64,000 nucleotides of DNA from Pseudomonas fragi (GCF_002269505.1 NZ_NQKQ01000012.1:82039-146038), one strand, 5' to 3'; positions 28,372-37,694 are shown, counted from the first letter of the stretch. The notes: a model not told the origin generated them from the letters alone. A program made the numbers and translations.

Positions 28372-29394
28372 TCAATGCATAAAGTACCACGCCACATAAC
28401 CTGCGAAACCGCAGTACAAAAGTGCGATTGCCATCAAGTTTTTGGCTTGAACATTCCCGCGGCGAAAAACCAGCCAGAGCATAAGTACGGCAAATGCGGT
28501 GATTGCACCGGCAATCAGCAGAGGGGCGTCCAGTAGCCACGGCGTGAAGAACATACCCAGCGCACTGGGGATGGTCGCCTGGATCATCATGGCGCCGGAG
28601 ATGTTGGCCAGGGCCAGTCTTTCCTTGCCCTGGCGCACCCAGATCAGGGCATTCATGATCTCGGGAAGTTCCGTGGCTACCGGGCTAAGCAGCAGGGCGA
28701 CTATTTGCGGTGGCAGGCCGAATAGAACGCCTATACCTTCCAGTTGCGAGACAAATATATGGGAGGCTGCGCCAATCACACAGAGCGCTATCACCGTTTG
28801 CAGCCCGGCCCAAGCCATCGACGGGTTTTTCGGCTTCAGTTTAAGCGGCTCAAGTTCTTCCTCTTCGGGCGCTGTATCTGAACTGGCGATCTCGCGCCAG
28901 ACGTAAAGGCCGTAGGTAGCCAGAAACAATATCCCCAGCCAGGGCTTGATCGCAAAGGCGACGAGACCCAACCCCAGCTTTACGACGAACACCGCCAAAA
29001 ACGCCAACTGATCTTTCGCCAGACCTTTGTGATCCACGCGAACGATTGTGTCGCCCCGGTTTAATTTGCGCCGATTCATCCATAGCGCAAAGCCCACGAC
29101 CCCATAGGCGACGGTCGCGAGCACCAAGGGTCCACCCATGGCTGCGCCGACACCGATGTCTTTCTGTTCAGGGGTTGATCCAAATACGACCGCTGTAAAG
29201 GTGACTGCGGTTTCAGGCAGGGCGGTACCAAATGCCGCCAGCACAGTGCCTACAGCTGTGGCGCCGAGATTCATATGACGGCCACACCATTCAATACCGT
29301 TAACGAAGTATTCGCACGCGAGGTAGATGGTAATAGCGGAGAGAAAAAACAGAACCAGGGTCAGGAGCATAAGAAGCACAGACCGGGCAAGCAT
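28372..29394 (-). CDS. Ca2+/Na+ (cation/Ca2+) antiporter, YrbG-like
   Basis: A 340-residue inner-membrane protein with about ten hydrophobic helices and the two inverted alpha-repeats of the Ca2+/cation antiporter superfamily: GTALPETAVTFTA in the first half and ATELPEIMNALIW in the second, each with the ion-binding glutamate. A charged cytoplasmic loop (EEEELEPLKLKPK) separates the halves. It exchanges Ca2+ for Na+ or H+. The ribosome site for the ATG at 29394 is weak. It is convergent with the fimbrial cluster and not obviously linked to it. Confidence 0.85.
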   Translation of the reverse strand: MLARSVLLMLLTLVLFFLSAITIYLACEYFVNGIEWCGRHMNLGATAVGTVLAAFGTALPETAVTFTAVVFGSTPEQKDIGVGAAMGGPLVLATVAYGVVGFALWMNRRKLNRGDTIVRVDHKGLAKDQLAFLAVFVVKLGLGLVAFAIKPWLGILFLATYGLYVWREIASSDTAPEEEELEPLKLKPKNPSMAWAGLQTVIALCVIGAASHIFVSQLEGIGVLFGLPPQIVALLLSPVATELPEIMNALIWVRQGKERLALANISGAMMIQATIPSALGMFFTPWLLDAPLLIAGAITAFAVLMLWLVFRRGNVQAKNLMAIALLYCGFAGYVAWYFMH

Positions 29395-30093
29395 ATTACC
29401 AATGGCACACGACGTGGCTTACCCGGTCGGTAAACACGCAGTGGCCAAAGGTCTTGCTGGGCAACATCGGCAGGTTCCGATGGTGCTAATCATGCCATGA
29501 AGTAAGAGACTTCAAGTGTGTTGACATGATTTCCTCAACCGTGTGGCTGAAGATAGCTACTCCCCAATGACAGGACGCGCATTATTCATAGTTTGGAAGT
29601 GCATTGCAAGGTTGAAAAATAAACGCCGGGCTATATAAATACTAATAATAATTGTTATCAAAATCATCCGTGTGTATTTCCGGGGATAAGTTCTTCTCTG
29701 GCAAGTTGTATTGCGCTGTTTAATAAGTAGCGGTTGTTCTTCATGCAGCGGGTAATATATTTGAAGTGTCTTGTGGTAGGGGCTTGTTTGATATTTGCCG
29801 CTCTTTCAAAAAAATCTGCGTTTGGGTCGCTAAAGCCCGGCGCAGACAGATCACGGGCGTGTACATTGCAATTTCATCTTAAATCCATAAAGTTTAATGA
29901 TCTTGAGCGCGCGACTATGTTAGTGCGGTCAAATAATTGATCAGCTCTGCCCATCAGCGGATATTCGTACGCTGAATAACGGTGTGCTCTTGTTGTATTG
30001 TCCTACAAGCCCCTTGATTTCTATACAACAGGCTCTGGCAACGGATCGGGAATATTGGTAATTTGCGCCCCGTTGATCACTGGACCTCTAATA
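29395..30093. other. 700-nt AT-rich intergenic region upstream of fadL
   Basis: The stretch between the divergent antiporter and FadL genes is AT-rich, mainly at 29590-29760. It holds a Fur-box-like site at 29641-29659. A 68-codon reading frame at 29734-29940 has no ribosome site and no recognisable domain. No tRNA or clear small-RNA terminator is visible. Confidence 0.5.
29641..29659. promoter_or_regulatory. Fur-box-like sequence
   Basis: By my alignment this 19-mer matches 14 of 19 positions of the classical Fur box consensus, including the TAAT and TTATC ends. It lies 435 nt before the FadL start, so if functional it may control an unannotated transcript in the gap. AT-rich DNA makes chance matches likely. 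Confidence 0.3.
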
Positions 30094-31365
30094 ATGAAAA
30101 AACTATTCTTCAAGACCACCCTCGGTCTTGCCGTTGCACTTGCGTCTTCTCAGCTACTTGCCAGCGGTCTTGCAATCAATGAACAAAGTATCAGCGGCAT
30201 GGGCACCGGCTTCGCCGGTCGATCGTCCTCTGCCGATGATGCCAGTACCGTATACGGCAACCCTGCCGGCATGGCGCGCCTGAAACAGGAGCAGGTGAGT
30301 GCAGGTGCTGCCTTGCTGGTGGCGAAAACCGATATCAGCCATACCCGCAGTACCTTTGGCGGCAAGGAAGACGGCGATATGGTGCCGTTGACTGCGGTGC
30401 CCATGGGTTATTACGTCAATCCGATTGATGAACACTGGGCCTTCGGTGTCGGTTTCTATGTGCCGTTTGGTTTGATTACGGACTATGGCAGTGGTTTCGC
30501 CGGCCGTTACTTCGCCAATAAAAGCAAGATTCAGGTCATGACGTTCCAGCCCACGGTCAGCTATGCCTTCAATGACAAGGTGTCGATCGGGTTTGGTCCG
30601 ACCATCAACCGCATTGACGGTGAACTGACTTCCCAGGTGCCGAATGCCTTCACGCCGGGCACAAACGACGGCAAGGTGAAGATCAGCGGCGATGACACGG
30701 CCATCGGTTTCAACGCCGGTGTCCTGGTACAGGCCACTGACAGCACCCGTGTGGGCCTGACGTATCACTCCAAGGTCAGCTACAACCTCAAGGGCACTAC
30801 CAAGGTCACTGGCGGTACCTTCAGCCTGCTGGGCCTGAGCGGCCAGAGCTACGATGCCAAGTTGGGCCTGGATACGCCGGAGTCGGTGGACTTCTCGGTC
30901 ACTCATCAGCTCAATGATGACTGGACGCTGTATGCAGGCAGCACCTGGACCCGCTGGAGCCGCCTCAAGGACATTACCGTGCAGAACAGTGATGTCAGCC
31001 CGCGTCTTGGCGGCTCGTTGAGCACCATTACCGAAGAGCAGAACTGGCACGACACCTGGGCCCATGCCATGGGTGCCGCTTATCAGTTGAATCCGCAATG
31101 GGTACTGCGTACGGGCTTGTCGGTTGACCAGTCGCCAACCAACAACACTAACCGTTCGCCGCGCATTCCTACCGGTGACCGTACCGCCATCAGCTTCGGT
31201 GCTGGCTGGACGCCGGTCAGTAACATGACGATCGACCTGGCGTACTCCTACCTGTGGGAAGACAGTACCAAGGTCAACGACAGCTCGGCTTCCAAGGGTG
31301 CCTACAGCTCTACCTACAAAAACAGCGCGAGCGGTTTTGGTACTTCGATCACCTATCGCTTCTGA
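30094..31365 (+). CDS. fadL: FadL/OmpP1/TodX-family outer-membrane transporter
   Basis: A 423-residue outer-membrane beta-barrel with a signal peptide ending SSQLLA. The N-terminal hatch signature NEQSISGMGTGFAGRSSSADDASTVYGNPAGMARL is split over residues 24-58, ending in the NPAG element typical of FadL. A terminal aromatic (ITYRF) closes the barrel. It would carry long-chain fatty acids or other hydrophobic compounds across the outer membrane. The ATG at 30094 (MKKLFFK) is chosen over a 32-codon upstream extension that lacks leader features. A 12-bp inverted repeat follows the stop. Confidence 0.92.
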   Translation: MKKLFFKTTLGLAVALASSQLLASGLAINEQSISGMGTGFAGRSSSADDASTVYGNPAGMARLKQEQVSAGAALLVAKTDISHTRSTFGGKEDGDMVPLTAVPMGYYVNPIDEHWAFGVGFYVPFGLITDYGSGFAGRYFANKSKIQVMTFQPTVSYAFNDKVSIGFGPTINRIDGELTSQVPNAFTPGTNDGKVKISGDDTAIGFNAGVLVQATDSTRVGLTYHSKVSYNLKGTTKVTGGTFSLLGLSGQSYDAKLGLDTPESVDFSVTHQLNDDWTLYAGSTWTRWSRLKDITVQNSDVSPRLGGSLSTITEEQNWHDTWAHAMGAAYQLNPQWVLRTGLSVDQSPTNNTNRSPRIPTGDRTAISFGAGWTPVSNMTIDLAYSYLWEDSTKVNDSSASKGAYSSTYKNSASGFGTSITYRF

Positions 31366-31372
31366 TTCGCGG

Positions 31373-31403
31373 GATGTGCGTTACCGGGAATGTAACGCAC
31401 ATC
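31373..31403. terminator. 12-bp inverted repeat between convergent genes
   Basis: GATGTGCGTTAC pairs perfectly with GTAACGCACATC around a 7-nt loop, between the fadL stop and the MFS stop. It probably ends transcription in both directions, though no U-run follows. Confidence 0.55.
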
Positions 31404-31411
31404 ATGCTCAG

Positions 31412-32623
31412 TCAAGGCACCGCAAGCGGCTCGGCCTCGCCCGAAGCAAACACTGCCCGGGCATTGCTCTGCGGGCTGAATATTCCCGTCAGTAGCAGCA
31501 TGGCTACCACCGCTACAACCAGAACCCACCAGGCACTGACAAAACTCCCCGTAAGTTCGCGAAGCCAGCCCGTCAGCCATGGCGAAACCGCATTGACAAG
31601 AAACCCCGCGCCTTGAACGAACCCTGCAAGCTGAGCGGCTTCGCTAGGTTTGCGGCAATGGTCGAGGGTCAGGATCAGGCTCAGGGCGAAACAGGCTCCC
31701 AGGCCAAAACCAATCAAGGCCACCCACATATGCGGCGACTCCAGCGGCCACATGACCAGGCCGATAAAGCCCAGCGCCTGCGCTCCCAGGCTGACCGCCA
31801 ATAGCGGGCGTCTGTCGATGCTGCGGTGGGCCAGCGCCGGCATCACCAGCGCTGCGATGACCTGGAACACGGTCATGAACGCCAGAAGCGAGCCACTGTG
31901 TGCTGCGCTCCAGCCCATCTGCAAATAGTAGGCGGGCAACCACGCCACCATGCTCATATAGCCACAGTTGACGAGGCCGAAGTACAACGCCAGTAACCAT
32001 GCGCGCCGGTTGAGCCACGGGCGCATGGCTGGCTCGCCCGCCGTTCGGGCACCGCTGGCAAAGGGCAATAAGCCCCACAGCACCAGCGCGACCAGAGCCG
32101 GCACCAGCCATATCCCCAGCCCGGCCTGCCAATGGCCAAAGTGGCCGGCCACCAACGGGCTGACAAGAGCAGCCAGGCCGCCGCCGGCCATAAGGGAGGC
32201 TGAGTACACCCCCAACGCCAGCGCAACCCGTTGTGCAAACTGGCGCTTGATCAGCGCCGGAACCAGCACCTGGATCAGCGCAACCCCGGCACCGCCCAAC
32301 AAGGCCGTGGCCATCAGGGTTTGTGCCTGATCGGCAGACAAGCGCCACAGGCAGGCGCCCAGGATCATCGACAAGCCCAGGGCCACGCCACGGCGTTCAC
32401 CCAGGCCAGCCTGCAGGCGTACACCGAACAAGGCCACCAGACCCATGCAGATCACAGGCAGGCTGGTCAGCCAGGCACTGCTCTGAAAACTCATGCCCGT
32501 GTCATGACGGATCTCAAGCAACAGCGGGCTGATGGAGCTGAGCAGCGGACGCAGGTTAAGCCCCAGCACCACCAGCAATGCCCAATTGGCGAACACCCGC
32601 GCAGGGTGTTTATCCAGGCTCAT
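31412..32623 (-). CDS. MFS transporter, CynX/NimT family
   Basis: A 403-residue membrane protein with about twelve hydrophobic helices. The opening ANWALLVVLGLNLRPLLSSISPLL is characteristic of the CynX/NimT branch (cyanate and nitroimidazole-type efflux). It is the last gene of a minus-strand operon: ankyrin protein, nucleoside deaminase, then this transporter, whose start lies 14 nt inside the deaminase gene. The operon is divergent from a LysR regulator at 33860. A purine or pyrimidine analogue or its deamination product is a reasonable but unproven substrate. Confidence 0.82.
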   Translation of the reverse strand: MSLDKHPARVFANWALLVVLGLNLRPLLSSISPLLLEIRHDTGMSFQSSAWLTSLPVICMGLVALFGVRLQAGLGERRGVALGLSMILGACLWRLSADQAQTLMATALLGGAGVALIQVLVPALIKRQFAQRVALALGVYSASLMAGGGLAALVSPLVAGHFGHWQAGLGIWLVPALVALVLWGLLPFASGARTAGEPAMRPWLNRRAWLLALYFGLVNCGYMSMVAWLPAYYLQMGWSAAHSGSLLAFMTVFQVIAALVMPALAHRSIDRRPLLAVSLGAQALGFIGLVMWPLESPHMWVALIGFGLGACFALSLILTLDHCRKPSEAAQLAGFVQGAGFLVNAVSPWLTGWLRELTGSFVSAWWVLVVAVVAMLLLTGIFSPQSNARAVFASGEAEPLAVP

Positions 32624-33071
32624 GGCAGGCTTTCCAGTCGCTGTAGATCTTGTCCATGGCCGGTTGGGGGAGGTGTTGTATCGCCAGTTTCTGCTCGCTC
32701 AACGGCAGCGCCAGTTGCTGGTAAATCGCTGCCGTAGACAACCCGAAGGGTTCCCCCTGCGGGTTGCTGGCGGCATACACCACTCGGGTGACGCCACACA
32801 GGTGCATGGCACTCAGGCACATGGGGCAAGGCTGACCACTGGCATAGATCACGCAACCCTCCAGGCGCGGGCCCAGTTGCTGGCTGGCAGCCCGTATGGC
32901 CAGGAGTTCTGCGTGTGCAGTCGGGTCCTGGCTGATATGAAGGGTATTGACGGCCTCAACGATCACCTGGCCGTTTTTGACCAGTAGCGCAGCAAAAGGC
33001 CGGCCACCGCCTGCAACGTTGCTGGCGGCCAGGACTACGGCGCGTTGCAGGTAAAACTCATCGCTATGCAT
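32610..33071 (-). CDS. nucleoside/guanine deaminase (CMP/dCMP deaminase fold)
   Basis: A 153-residue zinc deaminase. The zinc histidine and catalytic glutamate are in TAHAELLAI and the zinc cysteines in GQPCPMCLSAMHLC. Length and the CPMC signature resemble bacterial guanine deaminase or other free-base deaminases more than cytidine deaminase. ATG 33071 has GGAG 5 nt upstream, preferable to in-frame starts further up. The 3' end overlaps the MFS start, so deamination and transport are probably linked functions. Substrate unproven. Confidence 0.8.
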   Translation of the reverse strand: MHSDEFYLQRAVVLAASNVAGGGRPFAALLVKNGQVIVEAVNTLHISQDPTAHAELLAIRAASQQLGPRLEGCVIYASGQPCPMCLSAMHLCGVTRVVYAASNPQGEPFGLSTAAIYQQLALPLSEQKLAIQHLPQPAMDKIYSDWKACHEPG

Positions 33072-33090
33072 AACAACTCCAGGGTGTGAT

Positions 33091-33750
33091 TCAGTGCGCG
33101 CCGGCATCACGCAGCAACTGGGCGGTCACGCCCTGGCCGCGCTGCTGCGCTTGTTGCAGGGGGGTGTGCCCGTCGCTGTCGGGCAGGTTCAGGTCGGCAC
33201 CGGCATTGATCAACTGGGTGATGATCTGCTGATGCGCCGGGCCGCCGTCGGAGAGCACGATGGCTTCCATCAGGCAGGTCCAGCCCAGGCGATTGACATG
33301 GTTCAGATCAACCCCTGCTGCGATCAGCAGGCGCACCGTTTCAACATGGCCGCGCTCGCAGGCCGGGATCAGGGCGGTGCCGCCATAGCGGTTGGTACTC
33401 TGCAGATCGGCACCGTGGGCCAGGGTCATTTGCAGGATTTCGTTACGCCCACTGGCACCTGCCAACAGATAGGGGCTGTCGCGCATCAGGTTCTTCTGGT
33501 TGACGTCGGCCCCTGCCTGGATCAAGGCCCGGGCGATTTCGATCTGGTTCGATCGGGTTGCCAGCAGCAGTGCGCTGCTGCCATCCAGCGCCTGGACGTT
33601 GAGGTCCGTGCCTTCGCTGATCAGTTGCTGGACCCTGGCCAGCTCGCCGTCACTGACGGCAGTGAGGAGTGTCTTGTCGCTTGCCATCACCGCTCCCATT
33701 ATTAACAGCGCGACCGTCAGCAGGCCGCATTTGCGTGTCAGGCTGCCCAT
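33091..33750 (-). CDS. exported ankyrin-repeat protein
   Basis: A 219-residue protein with a signal peptide (LLTVALLIMGAVMASDK) and about five ankyrin repeats from residue 28 on (for example LARVQQLISEGTDLNVQALD, TALIPACERGHVETVRLLI and LINAGADLNLPDSDGHTPL). Such periplasmic ankyrin proteins act as protein-binding modules, sometimes beside catalases. GAGGG precedes the ATG by 7 nt. It is the first gene of the operon with the deaminase (19-nt gap) and transporter. Its partner is unknown. Confidence 0.8.
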   Translation of the reverse strand: MGSLTRKCGLLTVALLIMGAVMASDKTLLTAVSDGELARVQQLISEGTDLNVQALDGSSALLLATRSNQIEIARALIQAGADVNQKNLMRDSPYLLAGASGRNEILQMTLAHGADLQSTNRYGGTALIPACERGHVETVRLLIAAGVDLNHVNRLGWTCLMEAIVLSDGGPAHQQIITQLINAGADLNLPDSDGHTPLQQAQQRGQGVTAQLLRDAGAH

Positions 33751-33859
33751 GCTTGAGCCCTCTTTTACATCCCGTGAAAAGCCAGTATGGTCAGCGCAGC
33801 AGGTATTCTGAAATTAAATATAGCCATGCCTTTAAGTGGCAATGTGAATGGTGAGGCGG

Positions 33860-34753
33860 ATGCTGGATCCCATACTGTTACGCAGTTTTGTCGCGGTAGT
33901 GGACTGCGCCAATTTCACCCGTGCGGCGCAGCGTCTGCATCTCACCCAGTCGACGGTCAGCCAGCAGATCCGCCGTCTGGAAGACAGCCTTGGCTGCAGG
34001 CTGCTCGACCGCGAACAGCGCCGGGTGATTGCCACGCCTGAAGGTGAGCGTCTGCTGGCCTATGCGCGGCGCATCCTGGCGCTTGATCAGGAAGCCCGCG
34101 ACGTGCTGTTCAACCAGGCCAGTGAAGGGGTGTTGCGCCTCGGCGTGCCTGAAGACTTCGCTGCCGAGCGCTTGATGCCGATCCTTTCGCGGTTCGGCCT
34201 GGAGCACCCGGGAGTGCGCCTGGAAGTCACCAGCGGGTTGGGCCCTGAACTGATGCGGCTTTATCGCCAGGATGAATTCGACTTGTTGCTGGTCAAGCAG
34301 ATGGGGCAGGGCGATGATTGCCTGGCGTGCTGGCCTGAACCCATGTGTTGGGTCGACAGCCGTTCAGCACCCGCACTGGGGCGCGAGCCCTTGCCGCTGG
34401 TGGCGTTTCCGGTGGGCGGTTTGTACCGCAATGAAATGCTCCATCACCTTGAGGTGGGGGGATGGCGCTGGCGCATCAACTACTCCAGCGCAAGTCTGGC
34501 CAGTGTCTGCGCCGCCGTGGCAGCGGGCCTGGGTATCAGTTTGTTGCCGTTACGGGTGATCAGCCCGCAGCACTGGGTGATTGACGCCGGCAGCGGCCTG
34601 CCGGATATCCAGGGGGTATTTCTGGCGTTGTATGGGCAAAACGGTCTGAGCCATGCGGGCAAATTGCTGCAATGCCAGTTGCTGGATCTGTGCCAGACGC
34701 TTGCTAACGATGAGCTGGCGGGTGAACCACCCCGTCAAAATGCGGCCAGTTGA
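33860..34753 (+). CDS. LysR-family transcriptional regulator
   Basis: A 297-residue LysR regulator. The N-terminal winged HTH is clear (FTRAAQRLHLTQSTVSQQIRRLEDSLGCRLLDR), followed by the effector-binding domain. It starts MLDPILLRSF, the usual length for its subgroup; an in-frame ATG four codons upstream (33848) is possible. It is divergent from the ankyrin-deaminase-MFS operon, which LysR proteins in this position commonly control. Confidence 0.88.
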   Translation: MLDPILLRSFVAVVDCANFTRAAQRLHLTQSTVSQQIRRLEDSLGCRLLDREQRRVIATPEGERLLAYARRILALDQEARDVLFNQASEGVLRLGVPEDFAAERLMPILSRFGLEHPGVRLEVTSGLGPELMRLYRQDEFDLLLVKQMGQGDDCLACWPEPMCWVDSRSAPALGREPLPLVAFPVGGLYRNEMLHHLEVGGWRWRINYSSASLASVCAAVAAGLGISLLPLRVISPQHWVIDAGSGLPDIQGVFLALYGQNGLSHAGKLLQCQLLDLCQTLANDELAGEPPRQNAAS

Positions 34754-34921
34754 GTGAGAGTGAAAGAATTTGATCCTGTGATTCCAGAATGTTTGGAATT
34801 TATGGGTGATTATCTTGTGATGGAACATGACTAAAGTAGAGGTTTTACAGGTCAGGAGCTGATTGTCCTGAGCAGGCCAACGCCTTCACAGGAAAACCAG
34901 TCACTACAGAGGTCACAGGTT

Positions 34922-35365
34922 ATGGATACCAAACTCAAAGCGTTGCTTGATCGCGAAGAGATTCGCAATCTCAGAACCCTCTATGCACATCACCTGGACA
35001 GCAACACTATCGACGCACTCGACGAAGTGTTCTCGGCAGATGCGGTGGTGGAGGTTACGGTCGGCAAAATGACGGGTATAGATGCCATCCGCAGCGGCCT
35101 CAATGATGCCTTCAAACTCTTCGATCGCGACCGCCAGGGCAGTTATCCGTTTCTGCATGCGATCGCCAACCACTGGATCACGTTGACCGGGCCGGATACC
35201 GCGCAAGGGCGTTGCTATCTGATTGATTTCGAGACCGCATCCAAGCCCGATCCGCACCCGCTGCTGTTGCTCGGGCTGTACGCCGACACCTACCGGCGTA
35301 TCGATGGCGAGTGGCGCATCACCCATACCCGCCTTGAAGTGGTCTGGCCTGAGCGTGCCGCCTGA
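34922..35365 (+). CDS. SnoaL/NTF2-like protein
   Basis: A 147-residue single-domain NTF2-fold protein of the SnoaL-like type: LLDREEIRNLRTLYAHHLDS at the start, FSADAVVEVTVG, then the beta-sheet with AIANHWITLTGP and YRRIDGEWRITHTRLEVVW. Such proteins are small dehydratases, isomerases or hydroxylases, or binding proteins. AGAGG precedes the ATG by 9 nt, and a terminator follows. It is monocistronic; function unassigned. Confidence 0.75.
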   Translation: MDTKLKALLDREEIRNLRTLYAHHLDSNTIDALDEVFSADAVVEVTVGKMTGIDAIRSGLNDAFKLFDRDRQGSYPFLHAIANHWITLTGPDTAQGRCYLIDFETASKPDPHPLLLLGLYADTYRRIDGEWRITHTRLEVVWPERAA

Positions 35366-35399
35366 TCCAGGGCAGGCTCTGAGGATTGCCCCATAAACG

Positions 35400-35427
35400 A
35401 TGCGCCTCTATTCAGGGCGCATTTTTG
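35400..35427 (+). terminator. intrinsic terminator
   Basis: The 7-bp stem ATGCGCC / GGCGCAT with a 9-nt loop is followed by TTTTGTTT, 35 nt past the SnoaL-like gene. Confidence 0.8.
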
Positions 35428-35529
35428 TTTGCGCAGAAGATCAGCCCCGGGGCTGATTACCCCTCTATTACTGCATGGCTTTGCTATTGTTCAGCTGCAG
35501 ATCCTTAAACGTTAGCCTTGGACGCCATA

Positions 35530-36477
35530 ATGACGGGCAACCCATTTGACGGTATTCGCGAGTTTGTATCTGCGGCCCAGTCACTGAGCTTTACAGCGGC
35601 AGCACTGGAGCTTGGCGTGACAAGTTCCGCCGTTGGCAAAAGCGTGACTCGCCTGGAGGCGCGCCTTGGCGTCAAGCTTTTGCATCGCACCACCCGGCGC
35701 CTGATCCTTACCAGCGAGGGTGAGGCCTATCTGGCCAGCTGCCTGCGGGTAATGGATGAACTGGCCGAGACCCAGGGCTTTTTGACCACCGGCCAACAGG
35801 AACCTGTCGGTCGGTTGCGGATCGATCTGCCGGCGGCCTTTGGTCGCCGACATATTTTGCCGACCTTGATCGATATGGCGGTGCGATACCAGCAGCTCGA
35901 TCTCTCCATCAGCTTCAGTGAGCGGCTGGTGGATATCGTCAATGAGGGTATCGATCTTGTGGTCCGAATCGGTTCATTGAAGGATGACGCTGACATAGTG
36001 GCCCGCAGGCTGGGCAGCCAGAGCCTGTTGATTTGCGCGACCCGTGATTACCTGCACAGGCATGGCACGCCCCAGGCACCGGCTGATCTTCTGCAGCATG
36101 ACTGCATTGTCGGCTGGCGCAACGGCACTCGCAAAACCTGGATGCTGGTTGATGACAAGGGGCAGACCCACGAGCACGACGTGCGGGTCAAGCATGAGAT
36201 GGGAGACGGTGAAATGTTGCTGGACATGACACTGGCCGGGGGCGGCCTGGCCCAACTGCCCACCTGGCTGGTGCAGACGCATATCCAGCAGGGGTTGCTG
36301 GTGCCCGTACTTGAGCAATATGCCGGCGCCGAGATGCCTATACACGTGATCTGGCCACGCACGCGCTACATACAGCCCAAGATCAGAATGGTCGTCGATG
36401 AACTGCTGGCACTGGCCCAACGCGATGCCGGGATTTTTCGCCCGGATCAGGGCGCGCCCAACCCCCAGGGTTCATGA
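35530..36477 (+). CDS. LysR-family transcriptional regulator
   Basis: A 315-residue LysR protein of the CrgA/DsdC-like branch common in pseudomonads: FVSAAQSLSFTAAALELGVTSSAVGKSV in the HTH, then LLHRTTRRLILTSEGEAYL. ATG 35530 is used; a TTG four codons upstream is also in frame. It is convergent with the old-yellow-enzyme gene 47 nt away, a frequent pairing, so that gene is a candidate target. Confidence 0.88.
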   Translation: MTGNPFDGIREFVSAAQSLSFTAAALELGVTSSAVGKSVTRLEARLGVKLLHRTTRRLILTSEGEAYLASCLRVMDELAETQGFLTTGQQEPVGRLRIDLPAAFGRRHILPTLIDMAVRYQQLDLSISFSERLVDIVNEGIDLVVRIGSLKDDADIVARRLGSQSLLICATRDYLHRHGTPQAPADLLQHDCIVGWRNGTRKTWMLVDDKGQTHEHDVRVKHEMGDGEMLLDMTLAGGGLAQLPTWLVQTHIQQGLLVPVLEQYAGAEMPIHVIWPRTRYIQPKIRMVVDELLALAQRDAGIFRPDQGAPNPQGS

Positions 36478-36524
36478 GTGCAGCGCCTCAAGCACCCTAC
36501 TTGAAGCGCTGCAGCTGAGTACCG

Positions 36525-37628
36525 TTACAGGTTCGGTGAGTGGAAGGGGTAATCGACATAGCCTTTTTCTCCGCTGTTGCCGTAGAACGTGGCGCGGTCC
36601 GGGGTTGCAATCGGCCAGCCGTTCTTCATCCGCTCCACCAGGTCCGGGTTGGCAATAAAAGGCCGGCCAAATGCGACCAGGTCCAGAGCACCCGACTCCA
36701 GTGCGGCTTCTGCCGACTCGCGATCAAAGCCGCCGGCGGCAATCAGTGTGCCTTGATACGACTCGCGAAAAGTCTGCGCAAAGCCTTCGGGCATGCGCTC
36801 GGCGCCAATGGTCAATTGATCGCTCAAGTGCACGTAGGCAATGTTGCGTTGATGAATGTCGCGAGCCACCGCGACCCAGGTCTGGGCTTCGTCATCAAAC
36901 GGCGCCATGTCGAACAGGCGGCCAAACGGCGAGATACGCACGCCAACCTTGCCACGCCCGATGGCGTCGGCAACCGCATCAATGGTTTCCAGCAGCAGGC
37001 GAATGCGGTTTTCGATCGAGCCGCCATAACGGTCGGTACGGTCGTTCACGCCTGGATTGATAAACTGCTCGAACAGGTAGCCGTTGGCGCCATGAATTTC
37101 GACCCCGTCAAACCCCGCCTCGACAGCCCGGCGTGCAGCCTGCACAAAGTCATTGATGATCGCCCCGACTTCATCCGTCGACAGCGCGCGTGGCGGGCTG
37201 GCCTGGATCGGGCCCGGTTGACCGTGCTCGTCATAGGCATAGGTCATGGAGTTGGCCGCCAGCTTGTTGCTGGATGACACCGGCGCACCGCCGTCCGGTT
37301 GCAACGTGGTGTGGGAGACCCGACCGACATGCCAGAGCTGGGCGAAGATCTTGCCGCCGTCCTCATGCACGGCCCGGGTGACGTGCTTCCAGCCTTCCAC
37401 CTGTGCCTGATTATAAAGGCCGGGGTTGAACAGATAGCCGCGGCCCTGGATTGAAACCGGCACACCTTCGCTGATGATCAGGCCGGCGCTTGCACGCTGG
37501 CGGTAGTACAGCACCGTCAACTCGTCAGGAATATCGTTCAAGGCGCGAGCACGGGTCATGGGCGCCATCACGACACGATTCTTCAGCTCCATTCCCGACA
37601 AGGTGTAGGGAGAAAACAGCATACTCAT
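36525..37628 (-). CDS. old yellow enzyme-family alkene reductase (NemA-like)
   Basis: A 367-residue FMN TIM-barrel oxidoreductase. It has NRVVMAPMTRARA near the N terminus, the substrate-binding histidine and asparagine in EIHGANGYLFEQF, NDRTDRYGGSIENR, and the FMN-phosphate-binding AAGGFDRESAE with VAFGRPFIANPDL. It reduces activated C=C bonds of enones, maleimides or nitro compounds with NADPH. ATG 37628 (MSMLFSPY) has GGAGG 10 nt upstream; a longer frame upstream lacks homology. A 7-6-7 dyad at 37675 lies in the promoter area. Confidence 0.92.
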   Translation of the reverse strand: MSMLFSPYTLSGMELKNRVVMAPMTRARALNDIPDELTVLYYRQRASAGLIISEGVPVSIQGRGYLFNPGLYNQAQVEGWKHVTRAVHEDGGKIFAQLWHVGRVSHTTLQPDGGAPVSSSNKLAANSMTYAYDEHGQPGPIQASPPRALSTDEVGAIINDFVQAARRAVEAGFDGVEIHGANGYLFEQFINPGVNDRTDRYGGSIENRIRLLLETIDAVADAIGRGKVGVRISPFGRLFDMAPFDDEAQTWVAVARDIHQRNIAYVHLSDQLTIGAERMPEGFAQTFRESYQGTLIAAGGFDRESAEAALESGALDLVAFGRPFIANPDLVERMKNGWPIATPDRATFYGNSGEKGYVDYPFHSPNL

Positions 37629-37674
37629 AGGGCAGGGACCTCCGGTGTGGGGCGCTGCGTGGCGCCAGTCCGGG

Positions 37675-37694
37675 TCAATATACGGTGATATTGA
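37675..37694. promoter_or_regulatory. dyad operator candidate upstream of the alkene reductase
   Basis: A perfect 7-bp inverted repeat (TCAATAT / ATATTGA) with a 6-nt spacer, within a looser dyad GGGTCAATAT to ATTGATCCC, 47-66 nt before the reductase start. It suits a TetR- or LysR-type repressor or activator. Which regulator binds is unknown. Confidence 0.4.

Noticed and set aside
29734..29940. 68-codon frame in the fadL upstream gap with a hydrophobic start
   Set aside because: No convincing ribosome site, no domain, AT-rich spacer; recorded only as part of the gap.
32610..33750. Purine riboswitch upstream of the deaminase operon
   Set aside because: The short leader before the ankyrin gene shows no purine-aptamer-like stems or conserved loop bases.
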